A stretch of DNA of 64,000 bases from Batillaria attramentaria. Lineage: Eukaryota; Mollusca; Gastropoda; Batillariidae. The position numbers and the translations under genes are program-made. Where the stretch lies: the NCBI GenBank assembly GCA_018292915.2, contig JACVVK020000143.1, positions 1-64,000 on the forward strand. The letters are read 5' to 3'. Positions 1 to 11,459 of this stretch are shown here, piece by piece (within the stretch, counting starts at the first letter, position 1; every line of letters begins with the position of its first letter). The notes under the pieces were generated by a model, which saw only the letters and a program-made list of their open reading frames with translations, was not told the origin of the DNA and did no database searches.

Positions 1-120
1 GACGCCGGAGAACCGGTGAGCTGACCGCATGGTATTAAATCCGCCTGGTCAGCGTAGATGGCACCGTTGTGGAGCTTGATGTCAGCGACGTGTGTTTGTC
101 TCCCTTGTGGTCACGTGCAG

Positions 121-278
121 CCATCCAGTCGAGCGTGGTGTCAAGGTGGAGCTGACCCTGAGTCTGATGGGGGTACACCATCCTCAGCGTATTACATGTG
201 TGAAGATGACTGCGGTCCAGCATTGTTCAAGTCACTTCCAGAAGAAGTGCTTCCAGTCGTTACTCATTCCAGGAGAAG
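121..278 (+). CDS. possible internal exon, function unknown
   Basis: A candidate exon lies between a CAG acceptor ending at 120 and a GAAG/gtggat donor at 279. It reads as 52 full codons (split codon at each end) and begins HPVERGVKVELTLSLMG. The composition looks like ordinary protein (two KxC motifs, alternating hydrophobic residues) and unlike the repeats around it. I do not recognise a domain. It could be an upstream exon of the EGF/TIR gene or of another gene, or a chance frame. Confidence 0.2.
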
Positions 279-344
279 GTGGATGAAGATTTGAATCTCG
301 ATTATTACACGATCACCGTCAAGCCGTCAATACCCGAAAATACA

Positions 345-612
345 TCTTTTATATAATAGCCATCATTATATATCGCCATCATCATATATAGCCATCATTA
401 TATATCGCCATCATTATATATAGCCATCATTATATATCGCCATCATTATATATCGCCATCATTATATATCGCCATCATTATATATCGCCATCATTATATA
501 TCGCCATCATTATATATCGCCATCATTATATATCGCCATCATTATATAGCCATCATTATATATCGCCATCATTATAAATAGCCATCATTATATATCGCCA
601 TAATTATATATC
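345..612. repeat. 16-bp AT-rich minisatellite
   Basis: About 17 copies of a unit close to atatatcgccatcatt, with a tagccatcat variant. No coding content. Confidence 0.9.
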
Positions 613-624
613 GCAATAACCAAC

Positions 625-960
625 ATGTCCAATAGTCGTGCTGTAATACTGCAGCAAAACACAAAATACACAACACTAACCCTAACCATAATTTCTAATA
701 CTCGTGCTGTGACACTGTAACAAACTACAAAGAGAATATCTACACCACTATACTTAGCCTCTGATCACAGTAACCATAATTTCTAATATTCGCGTGCTAT
801 ACAGAACACTGCAACAAAATACCAAAATACGTTACCCTAACAATAATTTCTAACAGTCGTGCTGTACCACTGTAACAAAATACAAAGTGCATATTACGCC
901 ACTATACTTAACCTCTGTATAACCATGGCCATAACTTCTGTCATAAAGTACAGGAAATTT
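625..960. repeat. degenerate tandem repeat, units about 65-90 bp
   Basis: Several diverged copies of a unit containing taatttctaatactcgtgctg, a CACTGTAACAAA-like stretch and ccactatacttarcctctg. The copies differ by indels, so this is an old array. Confidence 0.6.
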
Positions 961-1086
961 CTCCGGCAAAAACGCAAAGCCATTTCCGTCATTGTTTCCG
1001 TTTATGGAGCCTTTCTTTTCTGTCATTTGAGTGACGGTTAGCGGCCACTTAAAACAAGAACAGTGCCATCAAAGCTTATCAATGGC

Positions 1087-1088
<2 letters not shown>

Positions 1089-1140
<52 letters not shown>
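1089..1140. repeat. (TG)n microsatellite
   Basis: About 26 uninterrupted TG dinucleotides. The flanks (1141-1370) hold no feature that I can support. Confidence 0.95.
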
Positions 1141-1142
<2 letters not shown>

Positions 1143-1370
1143 GGGGAGTAAGGAGGATAAAAGCACGTGCCATACCCCCCTCCCTCCGTCCACACCCCCA
1201 CTCCCTGTCACAGTCTGTCACAGCAATGCGGAAGGAATCCAACTTTCCGTTGGCAAGTCAGTCAGTCAATTAGACAGACGTCGTCATGTGATCCATATGG
1301 ACAGAGGTGATCACGTGACTTGATTCACTGGTACCTGGTACCTCTTCAACAACCACACATTTCTACACGT

Positions 1371-2180
1371 GTACTATCCAACATTGATATGTTTAAACTA
1401 AACAGGCACATCCGGGTAAAAGTCTAAATGGACGTCACCAGTTTGTGAAGAGCAGACGAATCATATTGGACACGATGCGTGCTGCATGTAAATTCGAGCA
1501 CGGAGTAGGCTACAGTTCCTATGAGGTCGATGGCAACATGACAAGTTTACCGACCTCTACTGACGACAACCTTTGGGAAGACCACTGGCCCAAAGTAGCG
1601 GCGTCTTTGACAAACTGGGAGTTGATCAAGATCCAACATTCATATGTTTAAACGATGTCTGTCTTTGTACAATCCAACATTGATATATTTAAACTATGTC
1701 TGTCTGTCTTTATAGTATCCAACATTGATATATTTGAACTATGTCTGTCTGTCTTTATAGTATCCAACATTGATATATTTAAAACTATGTCTGTCTGTCT
1801 TTATAGTATCCAACATTGATATATTTGAACTATGTCCTGTCTGTCTTTATAGTATCCAACATTGATATATTTAAACTATGTCTGTCTGTCTTTATAGTAT
1901 TCAACATTGATATATTTGAACTATGTCTGTCTGTCTTTGTACAATCCAACATTGATATATTTAAACTATGCCTGTCTGTCTTTGTGCTGTACATTGATAT
2001 CTTTACAACTATGTCTGTCTGTCTTTGTACTATCCAACATTGATATATTGAACTATGTCTGTCTGTCTTAAAACATGTACTATCCAACATTGATATCTTT
2101 AAACTATGTCTGTCTGTCTTTGTACTATCCAACACTGATATATTTAAACTATGTCTGTCTGTCTTTGTACTATCCAGCAC
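1371..2180. repeat. 45-bp minisatellite, interrupted
   Basis: About 12 copies of a 45-bp unit built on tatccaacattgatatattt followed by a run of gtct. One isolated copy lies at 1371-1395, and the continuous array runs from 1630 to 2180. The stretch between them (1400-1630) is not repetitive. Confidence 0.9.
1445..1651 (+). CDS. possible coding fragment, function unknown
   Basis: A 68-codon open frame sits in the non-repetitive gap of the 45-bp array. The residues (for example NLWEDHWPKVAASLTNWELIK) look like a real amphipathic protein stretch, and a CAG lies at 1453-1455. There is no clean donor and no recognised domain. The last codons already run into the repeat. Confidence 0.15.
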   Translation: MKSRRIILDTMRAACKFEHGVGYSSYEVDGNMTSLPTSTDDNLWEDHWPKVAASLTNWELIKIQHSYV

Positions 2181-2184
2181 GTTA

Positions 2185-2460
2185 TGTTACCGGCATTACA
2201 CGAACTCTACAATCAGCAGAGTGGACGTTCTGTTACCGACACTACACGAACTCTACAATCAGCAGAGTGGACGTTCTGTTAGCAACACGACACGAACTCT
2301 ACAATCAGCAGAGTGGACGTTCTGTTAGCAACACGACACGAACTCTACAATCAGCAGAGTGGACGTTCTGTTAGCAACACGACACGAACTCTACAATCAG
2401 CAGAGAGGACGTCCTGTTACCAACACGACACAAACTCTACAATCAGCAGAGAGGACGTTT
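2185..2460. repeat. 46-bp minisatellite
   Basis: Six copies of a unit containing ctctacaatcagcagagtgg and acgttctgttagcaacacga. It follows the 45-bp array without a gap, and 2461-2650 is unique sequence with nothing recognisable. Confidence 0.9.
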
Positions 2461-2654
2461 GTCCGTTCGTTAAATCCGTATACTTGGCTAACCTCGGGAC
2501 TACATACTGTCTATGTTTCCTTTTGGGCACAGACTGCACAATCGCCAGGCTGACCACTATTCACTGAAGTGTGGCGCCACCTCATTGTGTTTATTAGTGG
2601 TGTTCGTTGTGTTTATTTACACACACCTCTGTCGTACCGACACAAACCCTCTGT

Positions 2655-5600
2655 GGTGTACAAGCCTGTGGTGTACCTGTCTGTGATGTACCTGTCTGTG
2701 GTGTACCTGTCTGTGATGTACCTGTCTGTGGTGTGCCTGTCTGTAGTGTACCTGCCTGTGATGTACCTGTCCTGTGATGTACCTGTCTGTAGTGTACCTG
2801 TCTGTGGTGTACCTGTCTGTGATGTACCTGTCTGTGATGTACCTGTCTGTGGTGTACCTGTCTGTAGTGTACCTGTCTGTGGTGTACCTGTCTGTGATGT
2901 ACCTGCCTGTGGTGTACCTGTCTGTGATGTACCTGTCTGTAGTGTACCTGTCTGTGGTGTACCTGTCTGTGATGTACCTGCCTGTGGTGTACCTGTCTGT
3001 GATGTACCTGTCTGTAGTGTACCTGTCTGTGGTGTACCTGTCTGTGATGTACCTGTTTCTGTTGTGCCTGTGTGATGTACCTGTCTGTGGTGTACCTGTC
3101 TGTAGTGTACCTGTCTGTGGTGTACCTGTCTGTGGTGTACCTGTCTGTAGTGTACCTGTCTGTGGTGTACCTGTCTGTGATGTACCTGTCTGTGATGTAC
3201 CTGTCTGTGGTGTACCTGTCTGTGGTGTACCTGTCTGTGATGTACCTGTCTGTAGTGTACCTGTCTGTGGTGTACCTGTCTGTGGTGTACCTGTCTGTGG
3301 TGTACCTGTCTGTGATGTACCTGTCTGTGGTGTACCTGTCTTTAGTGTACCTGTCTGTGGTGTACCTGTCTGTGATGTACCTGTCTGTAGTGTACCTGTC
3401 TGTGGTGTACCTGTCTGTGTGTACCTGTCTGTGGTGTACCTGTCTGTGGTGTACCTGTCTGTGATGTACCTGTCTGTAGTGTACCTGTCTGCGGTGTACC
3501 TGTCTGTGATGTACCTGTCTGTAGTGTACCTGTCTGTGATGTACCTGTCTGTGGTGTACCTGTCTGTGGTGTACCTGTCTGTGGTGTACCTGTCTGTGGT
3601 GTACCTGTCTGTGATGTACCTGTCCGTAGTGTACCTGTCTGTGATGTACCTGCCTGTGGTGTACCTGTCTGTGGTGTACCTGTCTGTGATGTACCTGTCT
3701 GTGATGTACCTGTCTGTGATGTACCTGTCTGTGGTGTACCTGTCTGTAGTGTACCTGCCTGTGGTGTACCTGTCTGTGATGTACCTGTTTCTGTTGTGCC
3801 TGTGTGATGTACCTGTCTGTGATGTACCTGTCTGTGATGTACCTGTCCGTAGTGTACCTGTCTGTGATGTACCTGCCTGTGGTGTACCTGTCTGTGGTGT
3901 ACCTGTCTGTGATGTACCTGTCTGTGATGTACCTGTCTGTGGTGTACCTGTCTGTGATGTACCTGTCTGTGATGTACCTGTCTGTAGTGTACCTGTCTGT
4001 GGTGTACCTGTCTGTGGTGTACCTGTCTGTGGTGTACCTGCCTGTGGTGTACCTGTCTGTGATGTACCTGTCTGTGGTGTACCTGTCTGTGATGTACCTG
4101 TTTCTGTTGTGCCTGTGTGATGTACTGTCTGTTATGTACCTGTCTGTGGTGTACCTGTCTGTGGTGTACCTGTCTGTGGTGTACCTGTCTGTGATGTACC
4201 TGTCTGTAGTGTACCTGTCTGTGGTGTACCTGTCTGTGATGTACCTGCCTGTGGTGTACCTGTCTGTGGAGTACCTGTCTGTGATGTACCTGCCTGTGGT
4301 GTACCTGTCTGTGGTGTACCTGTCTGTGATGTACCTGCCTGTGGTGTACCTGTCTGTGGTGTACCTGTCTGTGATGTACCTGTTTCTGTTGTGCCTGTGT
4401 GATGTACCTGTCTGTTATGTACCTGTCTGTGGTGTACCTGTCTGTGGTGTACCTGTCTGTGGTGTACCTGTCTGTAGTGTACCTGCCGTGGTGTACCTGT
4501 CTGTGATGTACCTGTCTGTGATGTACCTGTTTCTGTTGTGCCTGTGTGATGTACCTGTATGTTATGTACCTGTCTGTGGTGTACCTGTCGGTGGTGTACC
4601 TGTCTGTGGTGTACCTGTCTGTAGTGTACCTGCCTGTGGTGTACCTGTCTGTAATATACCTGTCTGTGGTGTACCTGTCTGTGGTGTACCTGTCTGTGGT
4701 GTACCTGTCTGTGATGTACCTGTCTGTGGTGTACCTGTCTGTGATGTACCTGTTTCTGTTGTGCCTGTGTGATGTACCTGTCTGTGGTGTACCTGTCTGT
4801 GGTGTACCTGTCTGTGGTGTACCTGTCTGTGGTGTACCTGTCTGTGGTGTACCTGACTGTGATGTACCTGTCTGTTATGACCTGTCTGTGGTGTACCTGT
4901 CTGTGGTGTGCCTGTCTGTGGTGTACCTGTCTGTGATGTACCTGTCTGTGATGTACCTGTCTGTGGTGTACCTGTCTGTAGTGTACCTGCCTGTGGTGTA
5001 CCTGTCTGTGATGTACCTGTTTCTGTTGTGCCTGTGTGATGTACCTGTCTGTGATGTACCTGTCTGTAGTGTACCTGCCTGTGGTGTACCTGCCTGTGGT
5101 GTACCTGTCTGTGATGTACCTGTCTGTGGTGTACCTGTCTGTGATGTACCTGTTTCTGTTGTGCCTGTGTGATGTACCTGTCTGTTATGTACCTGTCTGT
5201 GTGGTGTACCTGTCTGTGGTGTACCTGTCTGTGATGTACCTGTCTGTGGTGTACCTGTCTGTGGTGTACCTGTCTGTGATGTACCTGTCTGTGGTGTACC
5301 TGTCTGTGGTGTGAATGTCTGTGATGTACCTGTCTGTGGTGTACCTGTCTGTGATGTACCTGTCTGTGATGTACCTGTTTGTGATGTACCTGTCTGTGGT
5401 GAATGTCTGTGGTGTACCTGTCTGTGGTGTACCTGTCTGTGGTGTACCTGTCTGTGGTGTACCTGACTGTGATGTACCTGTCTGTGATGTACCTGTCTGT
5501 GATGTACCTGTCTGTGATGTACCTGTCTGTGGGTGCCTGTCTGTGGTGTACCTGTCTGTGGTGTACCTGTCTGTGATGTACCTGTCTGTGATGTACCTGT

Positions 5601-7925
5601 CTGTGATGTACCTGTCTGTGGTGTGCCTGTCTGTGGTGTACCTGTCTGTGGTGTACCTGTCTGTGGTGTACCTGTCTGTGGTGTACCTGTCTGTGATGTA
5701 CCTGTCTGTGATGTACCTGTCTGTGATGTACCTGTCTGTTATGTACCTGTCTGTGATGTACCTGTCTGTGGTGTACCTGTCTGTGGTGTACCTGTCTGTG
5801 ATGTACCTGTCTGTGGTGTGCCTGTCTGTGATGTACCTGTCTGTGGTGTACCTGTCTGTGGTGTACCTGTCTGTGGTGTACCTGACTGTGATGTACCTGT
5901 CTGTGGTGTACCTGTCTGTGGTGTACCTGTCTGTGATGTACCTGTCTGTTATGTACCTGTCTGTGATGTACCTGTCTGTGATGTACCTGTCTGTGGTGTG
6001 CCTGTCTGTGGTGTACCTGTCTGTGGTGTACCTGTCTGTGGTGTACCTGTCTGTGGTGTACCTGACTGTGATGTACCTGTCTGTGATGTACCTGTCTGTG
6101 ATGTACCTGTCTGTTATGTACCTGTCTGTGATGTACCTGTCTGTGGTGTACCTGTCTGTGGTGTACCTGTCTGTGATGTACCTGTCTGTGGTGTGCCTGT
6201 CTGTGATGTACCTGTCTGTGGTGTACCTGTCTGTGGTGTACCTGTCTGTGATGTACCTGTCTGTGATGTACCTGTCTGTGATGTACCTGTCTGTGATGTA
6301 CCTGTCTGTTATGTACCTGTCTGTGATGTACCTGTCTGTGGTGTACCTGTCTGTGGTGTGCCTGTCTGTGGTGTACCTGTCTGTGGTGTACCTGTCTGTG
6401 ATGTACCTGTCTGTGGTGTACCTGTCTGTGATGTACCTGTCTGTGATGTACCTGTCTGTGGTGTGCCTGTCTGTGGTGTACCTGTCTGTGGTGTACCTGT
6501 GTGTGATGTACCTGTCTGTGGTGTACCTGTCTGTGGTGTACCTGTCTGTGGTGTACCTGACTGTGATGTACCTGTCTGTGATGTACCTGTCTGTGATGTA
6601 CCTGTCTGTGGATGTGCATGTCTGTGGTGTACCTGTCTGTGGTGTACCTGTCTGTGGTGTACCTGTCTGTGATGTACCTGTCTGTGGTGTACCTGTCTGT
6701 GATGTACCTGTCTGTGATGTACCTGTCTGTGATGTGCATGTCTGTAGTGTACCTGTCTGTGGTGTGCATGTCTGTAGTGTACCTGTCTGTGATGTACCTG
6801 TCTGTGATGTACCTGTCTGTTATGTACCTGTCTGTGGTGTACCTGTCTGTTATGTACCTGTCTGTGATGTACCTGTCTGTGGTGTGCATGTCTGTGGTGT
6901 ACCTGTCTGTGATGTACCTGTCTGTTATGTACCTGTCTGTGGTGTACCTGTCTGTGATGTACCTGTCTGTGGTGTACCTGTCTGTGGTGTACCTGTCTGT
7001 GGTGTGCCTGTCTGTGGTGTACCTGTCTGTGATGTACCTGTCTGTGATGTACCTGTCTGTGATGTGCATGTCTGTGGTGTACCTGTCTGTGGTGTGAATG
7101 TCTGTGATGTACCTGTCTGTGGTGTGAATGTCTGTGGTGTACCTGTCTGTGGTGTGCATGTCTGTGGTGTACCTGTCTGTGGTGTGCATGTCTGTGGTGT
7201 ACCTGTCTGTGATGTACCTGTCTGTATGTACCTGTCTGTGGTGTACCTGTCTGTGGTGTGCCTGTCTGTGGTGTACCTGTCTGTGGTGTGCATGTCTGTG
7301 GTGTACCTGTCTGTGGTGTGCATGTCTGTGGTGTACCTGTCTGTGATGAACCTGTCTGTTATGTACCTGTCTGTGATGTACCTGTCTGTGATGTACCTGT
7401 CTGTGGTGTACCTGTCTGTGGTGTGCCTGTCTGTGGTGTACCTGTCTGTGATGTACCTGTCTGTGATGTACCTGTCTGTGATGTACCTGTCTGTGATGTA
7501 CCTGTCTGTGATGTGCATGTCTGTGATGTACCTGTCTGTGGTGTACCTGTCTGTGGTGTACCTGTCTGTGATGTACCTGTCTGTGATGAACCTGTCTGTG
7601 ATGTACATGTCTGTGGTGTACATGTCTGTGATGTACCTGTCTGTGATGTGCATGTCTGTGATGTGCATGTCTGTGGTGTACCTGTCTGTGGTGTACCTGT
7701 CTGTGATGTACCTGTCTGTGATGAACCTGTCTGTGATGTACCTGTCTGTGATGTACCTGTCTGTGGTGTACCTGTCTGTGATGTACCTGTCTGTGATGAA
7801 CCTGTCTGTGATGTACCTGTCTGTGATGTACCTGTCTGTGGTGTACCTGACTGTGATGTACCTGTCTGCGATGTACCTGTCTGTGATGTACCTGTCTGTG
7901 ATATACCTGTCTGTTATGTACTTGA
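2655..7925. repeat. 5.3-kb array of a 15-bp minisatellite
   Basis: Roughly 350 copies of tgtgrtgtacctgtc. Because 15 is a multiple of three, every frame without a stop in the unit stays open. This gives very long but meaningless pentapeptide readings (VVYLS, CGVPV and, on the minus strand, TDRYI). Marker variants show higher-order structure: a block with tgtttctgttgtgcctgtgtg recurs about eight times between 3050 and 5170, an acctgactgtg variant recurs from 4.85 kb on, and a gtgtgcatg variant is confined to the right part (6.6-7.7 kb). Confidence 0.97.
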
Positions 7926-8053
7926 ACGGACGTGCGAGTGTCGAGGACGCAGAGGTGATGTTACGTTCAGAACAAGGGGCGAAACCCCGATTCAGCGTAT
8001 CGCAGAGTGGCGAGCGAGTAGTCGTTCCTTACTGTCATCACAGGTATATGAGT

Positions 8054-8093
8054 GAGAGAGAGAGAGAGAGAGGGGGGGGGCAGGCAGAGACAG

Positions 8094-8130
<37 letters not shown>
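8054..8130. repeat. (GA)n microsatellite
   Basis: Two GA-rich runs separated by a G-rich spacer. Confidence 0.9.
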
Positions 8131-8133
<3 letters not shown>

Positions 8134-8298
8134 CCTGCCTGACGTTTTTTGTTCAAGGAAAAGTGGTTGTCAAACACGCAGGCCGATCCTCTTAACCAGT
8201 CCTTACTGCATCATACACATGAAGATACGATTACAACTACACAGAGATAATAATGGTTTAGTGCCTATCTGTTTTCTAAGAAACACACTTTGTGCTCA

Positions 8299-8314
8299 CA
8301 CACACACACACACA

Positions 8315-8361
<47 letters not shown>
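8299..8361. repeat. (AC)n microsatellite
   Basis: About 31 AC dinucleotides with one interruption. The following stretch (8380-8620) contains aagaggtaggtctttaaatg, a phrase I associate with old invertebrate retroelement debris, but it is too short to classify. Confidence 0.9.
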
Positions 8362-8364
<3 letters not shown>

Positions 8365-8639
8365 CCGATGAAACAATGGTAAAACTACAGCTCGAAAGCT
8401 TGCCTAAAGAGGTAGGTCTTTAAATGGGCTTTGAATTGAGTCAGCGTGAGAAGGTCCCTAGTGGTGACAGGTCAGTAAAGCGTTTCAGACGGAGGGGGCG
8501 GCGTAAGAAAATGAACGTTCGCCAGCTGACTTCAAAGTTGGTCTTGGAACCTTTAACAGTTTTTCTGATGATGAACGGAGGGTACGGGAGGGCTGGTAGG
8601 TTGTAAGCAATGCAGACAGGTACAGAGAGAGAGAGCCAT

Positions 8640-8740
8640 CGAAATTCAGTAACATCTGTATTGTAATATATATGCCAATAACATTACCACAATGTACTAT
8701 ATATGCCAATAACATTACCACAATGTACTATATATAGCAT
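8640..8740. repeat. 36-bp direct repeat, about 2.5 copies
   Basis: The phrase atatatgccaataacattac followed by cacaatgtact is repeated in tandem. Confidence 0.8.
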
Positions 8741-8756
8741 TAAAATTGTCAGTGTA

Positions 8757-8882
8757 CCAACCAATCGAGGGCGGCAAGCGTCACAGCACGAGACAGATGA
8801 CGTCAACGAAAGTTCGGAGTAGACATTTTACACTTGGGTGAACACCAGTCACCATAACCGGACCTTGACGAGGGCTATAAAT
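8757..8882 (+). promoter_or_regulatory. possible promoter: CCAAT, CRE and TATA elements
   Basis: Three core-promoter-like elements occur in conventional order on the plus strand: CCAAT (8760-8764), a perfect TGACGTCA (8798-8805) and TATAAAT (8876-8882). No convincing coding exon follows; the 71-codon frame at 8881-9096 is not recognised. Motifs this short occur by chance, so this is weak. Confidence 0.2.
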
Positions 8883-9289
8883 GATCTTGCTGTCGATGTG
8901 CAGTGGCGACCGTTCCGATTGGTGGTTACTTTATCCTCATCCACCAATCATGACGAGGGATTGTCGGCCGAGACACGCCACCCGTGACGAGGAGCGGAAG
9001 CCGTATATTTCGTATTCACTGAACCACAAAACAACTTTCAAGCAGGCGCACGGGGGTGGGGGAGGGGGGACAAGCAAGTTGCCCGGGCTGTCATGAAATA
9101 CTTACAGGTGCCATGGCTTAATAACAACAAATACTTACAGCTTAGACAAGAAAGATGTAGAGAAACTTGGCGTTAAGTAGTGTACACATGTTCGCCAGCT
9201 CCACAAGACAGACACTTGTCGTATACTTATACATGTATAGTACTGGCGCGTTGGACAAGACAGACGTAAAGAAACTGGTCGTTTACCTG

Positions 9290-9360
9290 TTGATTGTATT
9301 GTCGGTACTCGCGCACTCACTGTTGATTGTATTGTCGGTACTCGCGCACTCACTGAATGT
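9290..9360. repeat. 33-bp direct repeat, 2 copies
   Basis: tgttgattgtattgtcggta followed by ctcgcgcactcac, twice in tandem. Confidence 0.8.
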
Positions 9361-9391
9361 TGGGGTGAGCACTGGGCATTCTCTCTCTCGG

Positions 9392-9396
<5 letters not shown>

Positions 9397-9468
<72 letters not shown>

Positions 9469-9474
9469 ACACAC
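9397..9474. repeat. (AC)n microsatellite
   Basis: Nearly pure AC run of about 75 bp. Confidence 0.95.
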
Positions 9475-9651
9475 AGTCTCTCGCCCGGCAGTCGCCTTGT
9501 GTGCAATACTACCTGACACTACCTGACACTACTTGAGGGGGTAGCCCAGTCAAGATTTCTTTTTTTTTTAAACCCGTGGGGGTACATGAAACATGACAAA
9601 TGATCGAGTTAGACAAACTCACCATACACACACATATACACTTATATCTAC

Positions 9652-9693
9652 AAATACATACATACATACATACATACATACATACATACATAC
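9652..9693. repeat. (ATAC)n microsatellite
   Basis: Ten to eleven tandem ATAC units. Confidence 0.95.
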
Positions 9694-9854
9694 AGTTTTT
9701 TTATATCCTCTATGTTCAAATCTTTTAAAAATAGTCACGAACCAGTGTCGTCCAGTCGGCCCTCAGTCTGCAACTAACCAACGTCGTCCGCCCAGTACAA
9801 TGAACACTACTAGAACAAACTATACGTCGGTCAGAACCACAACGGCCGAACGTC

Positions 9855-9995
9855 TGTATTACCCAATTAGCATCTGTATTACCCAATTAGCATCTGTATT
9901 ACCCAGTTAACATCTGTAGTACCCAGTTAACATCTGTTTTACCCAATTAGCATCTGTATTACCCAATTAACATCTGTATTCCCAATTAACAGAGC
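9855..9995. repeat. 20-bp minisatellite
   Basis: Seven copies of catctgtattacccaattag with small variants. Confidence 0.9.
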
Positions 9996-10100
9996 AATCA
10001 CGGCATTACGGCAAATCACCAGCATGTGGTAAAATGTTGAGAAAGCGAGAGATGATAGGAGGTAGGGAGGACTGGAGAGTACTCCCACTTGGCACTCACC

Positions 10101-10101
<1 letters not shown>

Positions 10102-10135
<34 letters not shown>
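10102..10135. repeat. poly-C tract of about 34 bp
   Basis: A C homopolymer of this length is rare and difficult to sequence. Its true length is uncertain. Confidence 0.85.
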
Positions 10136-10136
<1 letters not shown>

Positions 10137-10154
10137 CTCCTGTGTTGCCCTGCT

Positions 10155-10345
10155 GAGCGCGATACTGACAACTGGTGTATTGAAGCGAATCGGGTCAAGC
10201 TGAGTGGGACAAGATCGCTTGCTGTAATACTGACAACTGGTGTATTGAAGCGAATCGGGTCAAGCTGAGTGGGACAGGATCGCTTGCTGTTAGGGTTAGG
10301 GTTAGCGAATCGGGTCCAGCTGAGTGGGACAGGATCGCTTGCTGT
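10155..10345. repeat. 60-bp class direct repeat, about 3 copies
   Basis: The unit contains gcgaatcgggtcaagctgag and tgggacaggatcgcttgctg. One junction carries gttagggttagggttag, a short telomere-like run. Confidence 0.8.
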
Positions 10346-10602
10346 AACCATTTTGGTAAACGACCTGAACGCACTGTGCACCAATAATTATCATATACTG
10401 ATATAGCCCAGAAGTCTGTAGCCACGCCCACTGAATAAAAAGAAACTTCCGTGGCAACCACACGCAGTCCAGGCTTTTTTACCTTCTGATCTCTCAGACA
10501 CAAACTCCGACACGACTAGCAACAGGTGCGCGTTCGCTTGTCGGAGTATTCGCTCACCATGACTGGACAGCAGGACCTGTCAGTCAGGAACTTCCTTCAT
10601 GT

Positions 10603-10788
10603 GGGGAGCCGGGGTGGCCGAATGGTAGAGCGTTGGACTTATAATGCTCGGGTCGTGAGTTCGTATCCCGGCTGGCGCCAAATATTTGTGCTGGCTTTTT
10701 CATCGTTGCCCCGTCTTTGACATCACCCGTTTGTGGTGGAAAATGACGTTAAACCCCCAAACACCCACCCACCCACCCTCCTTCATGT
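10603..10788 (+). mobile_element. tRNA-derived SINE, family A (copy 1)
   Basis: The head resembles a tRNA with an A box (gtggccgaatggtagagcg) and a B box (gagttcgtatcccgg). It is followed by an unrelated body with gtggtggaaaatgacgttaa and an ACCC-rich tail. Minus-strand copies at 24.51 and 61.22 kb and a fragment at 54.11 kb confirm a dispersed family. It is not a functional tRNA gene, because the 3' half does not fold as an acceptor stem and the body is shared by all copies. Confidence 0.85.
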
Positions 10789-10804
10789 CAATTCACTAGA
10801 CCGG

Positions 10805-11350
10805 CAGTTAACCTGTGATTCTGCGATTGTCACAGTTAACCTGTGATTCAGTGGTTGTCACTGTTAGCCCGTGATTCAGTGGTTGTCACTGTTAGCCGTG
10901 ATTCAGTGGTTGTCACAGTTAGCCCGTGATTCAGTGGTTGTCACATTAAGCCCGTGATTCTGTGGCTGTCACATTAAGCCCGTGATTCAGTGGTTGTCAC
11001 ATTAAGACCATAATTCAGTGGTTGTCACATTAAGCCCATAATTCAGTGGTTGTCACAGCTAGCCCGCGATTCAGTGGTTGTCACTGTTAGCAGGTGAATC
11101 AGTGACTGTCACAGTTAGCCCGTGAATTAGTGGTTGTCACAGTTACCCCGTGAATTAGTGGGTGTCACAGTCACAGTTAGCCGCGAATCAGTGACTGTCA
11201 CAGTTAGCCGTGAATCAGTGGTTGTCACAGTTAGCCCGCGATTCAGTGACAGTCGCCCGTGATGTGGTTGTCACAGTTGCCCGTGATTCAGTGGTTACCA
11301 CATGAAGCCCGTGAGTCAGTGGTTTTCACAGTTATCCCGTGAATCAGTGG
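10805..11350. repeat. 28-bp minisatellite
   Basis: About 19 diverged copies of a unit close to cacagttagcccgtgattca followed by gtggttgt. Confidence 0.9.
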
Positions 11351-11459
11351 ATGCGTGATTTCAGTTCCATGATACACACATTGTGTTAGGGTTAGTACTA
11401 ACTGTTTCATGTTAGAGTATTATTTACTGTTTCATAATGCATACACAGTGTATTTACCA

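Noticed and set aside
4562..7189. 875-codon minus-strand frame of TDRYI/HHRQV repeats
   Set aside because: Antisense reading of the same 15-bp satellite.
2774..8371. Very long plus-strand open frames (hundreds to about 1,000 codons) of VVYLS/CGVPV pentapeptides
   Set aside because: They are readings of a 15-bp satellite whose period is a multiple of three. There is no start context, domain or codon constraint, and open frames exist in several phases at once.
10285..10306. Telomere sequence (TTAGGG repeats)
   Set aside because: Only two to three units within an unrelated tandem repeat; too short to indicate a telomere or a fusion point.
10603..10690. Functional tRNA gene
   Set aside because: A and B boxes are present, but the same head with the same non-tRNA body recurs at 24.5 and 61.2 kb, which identifies a SINE.
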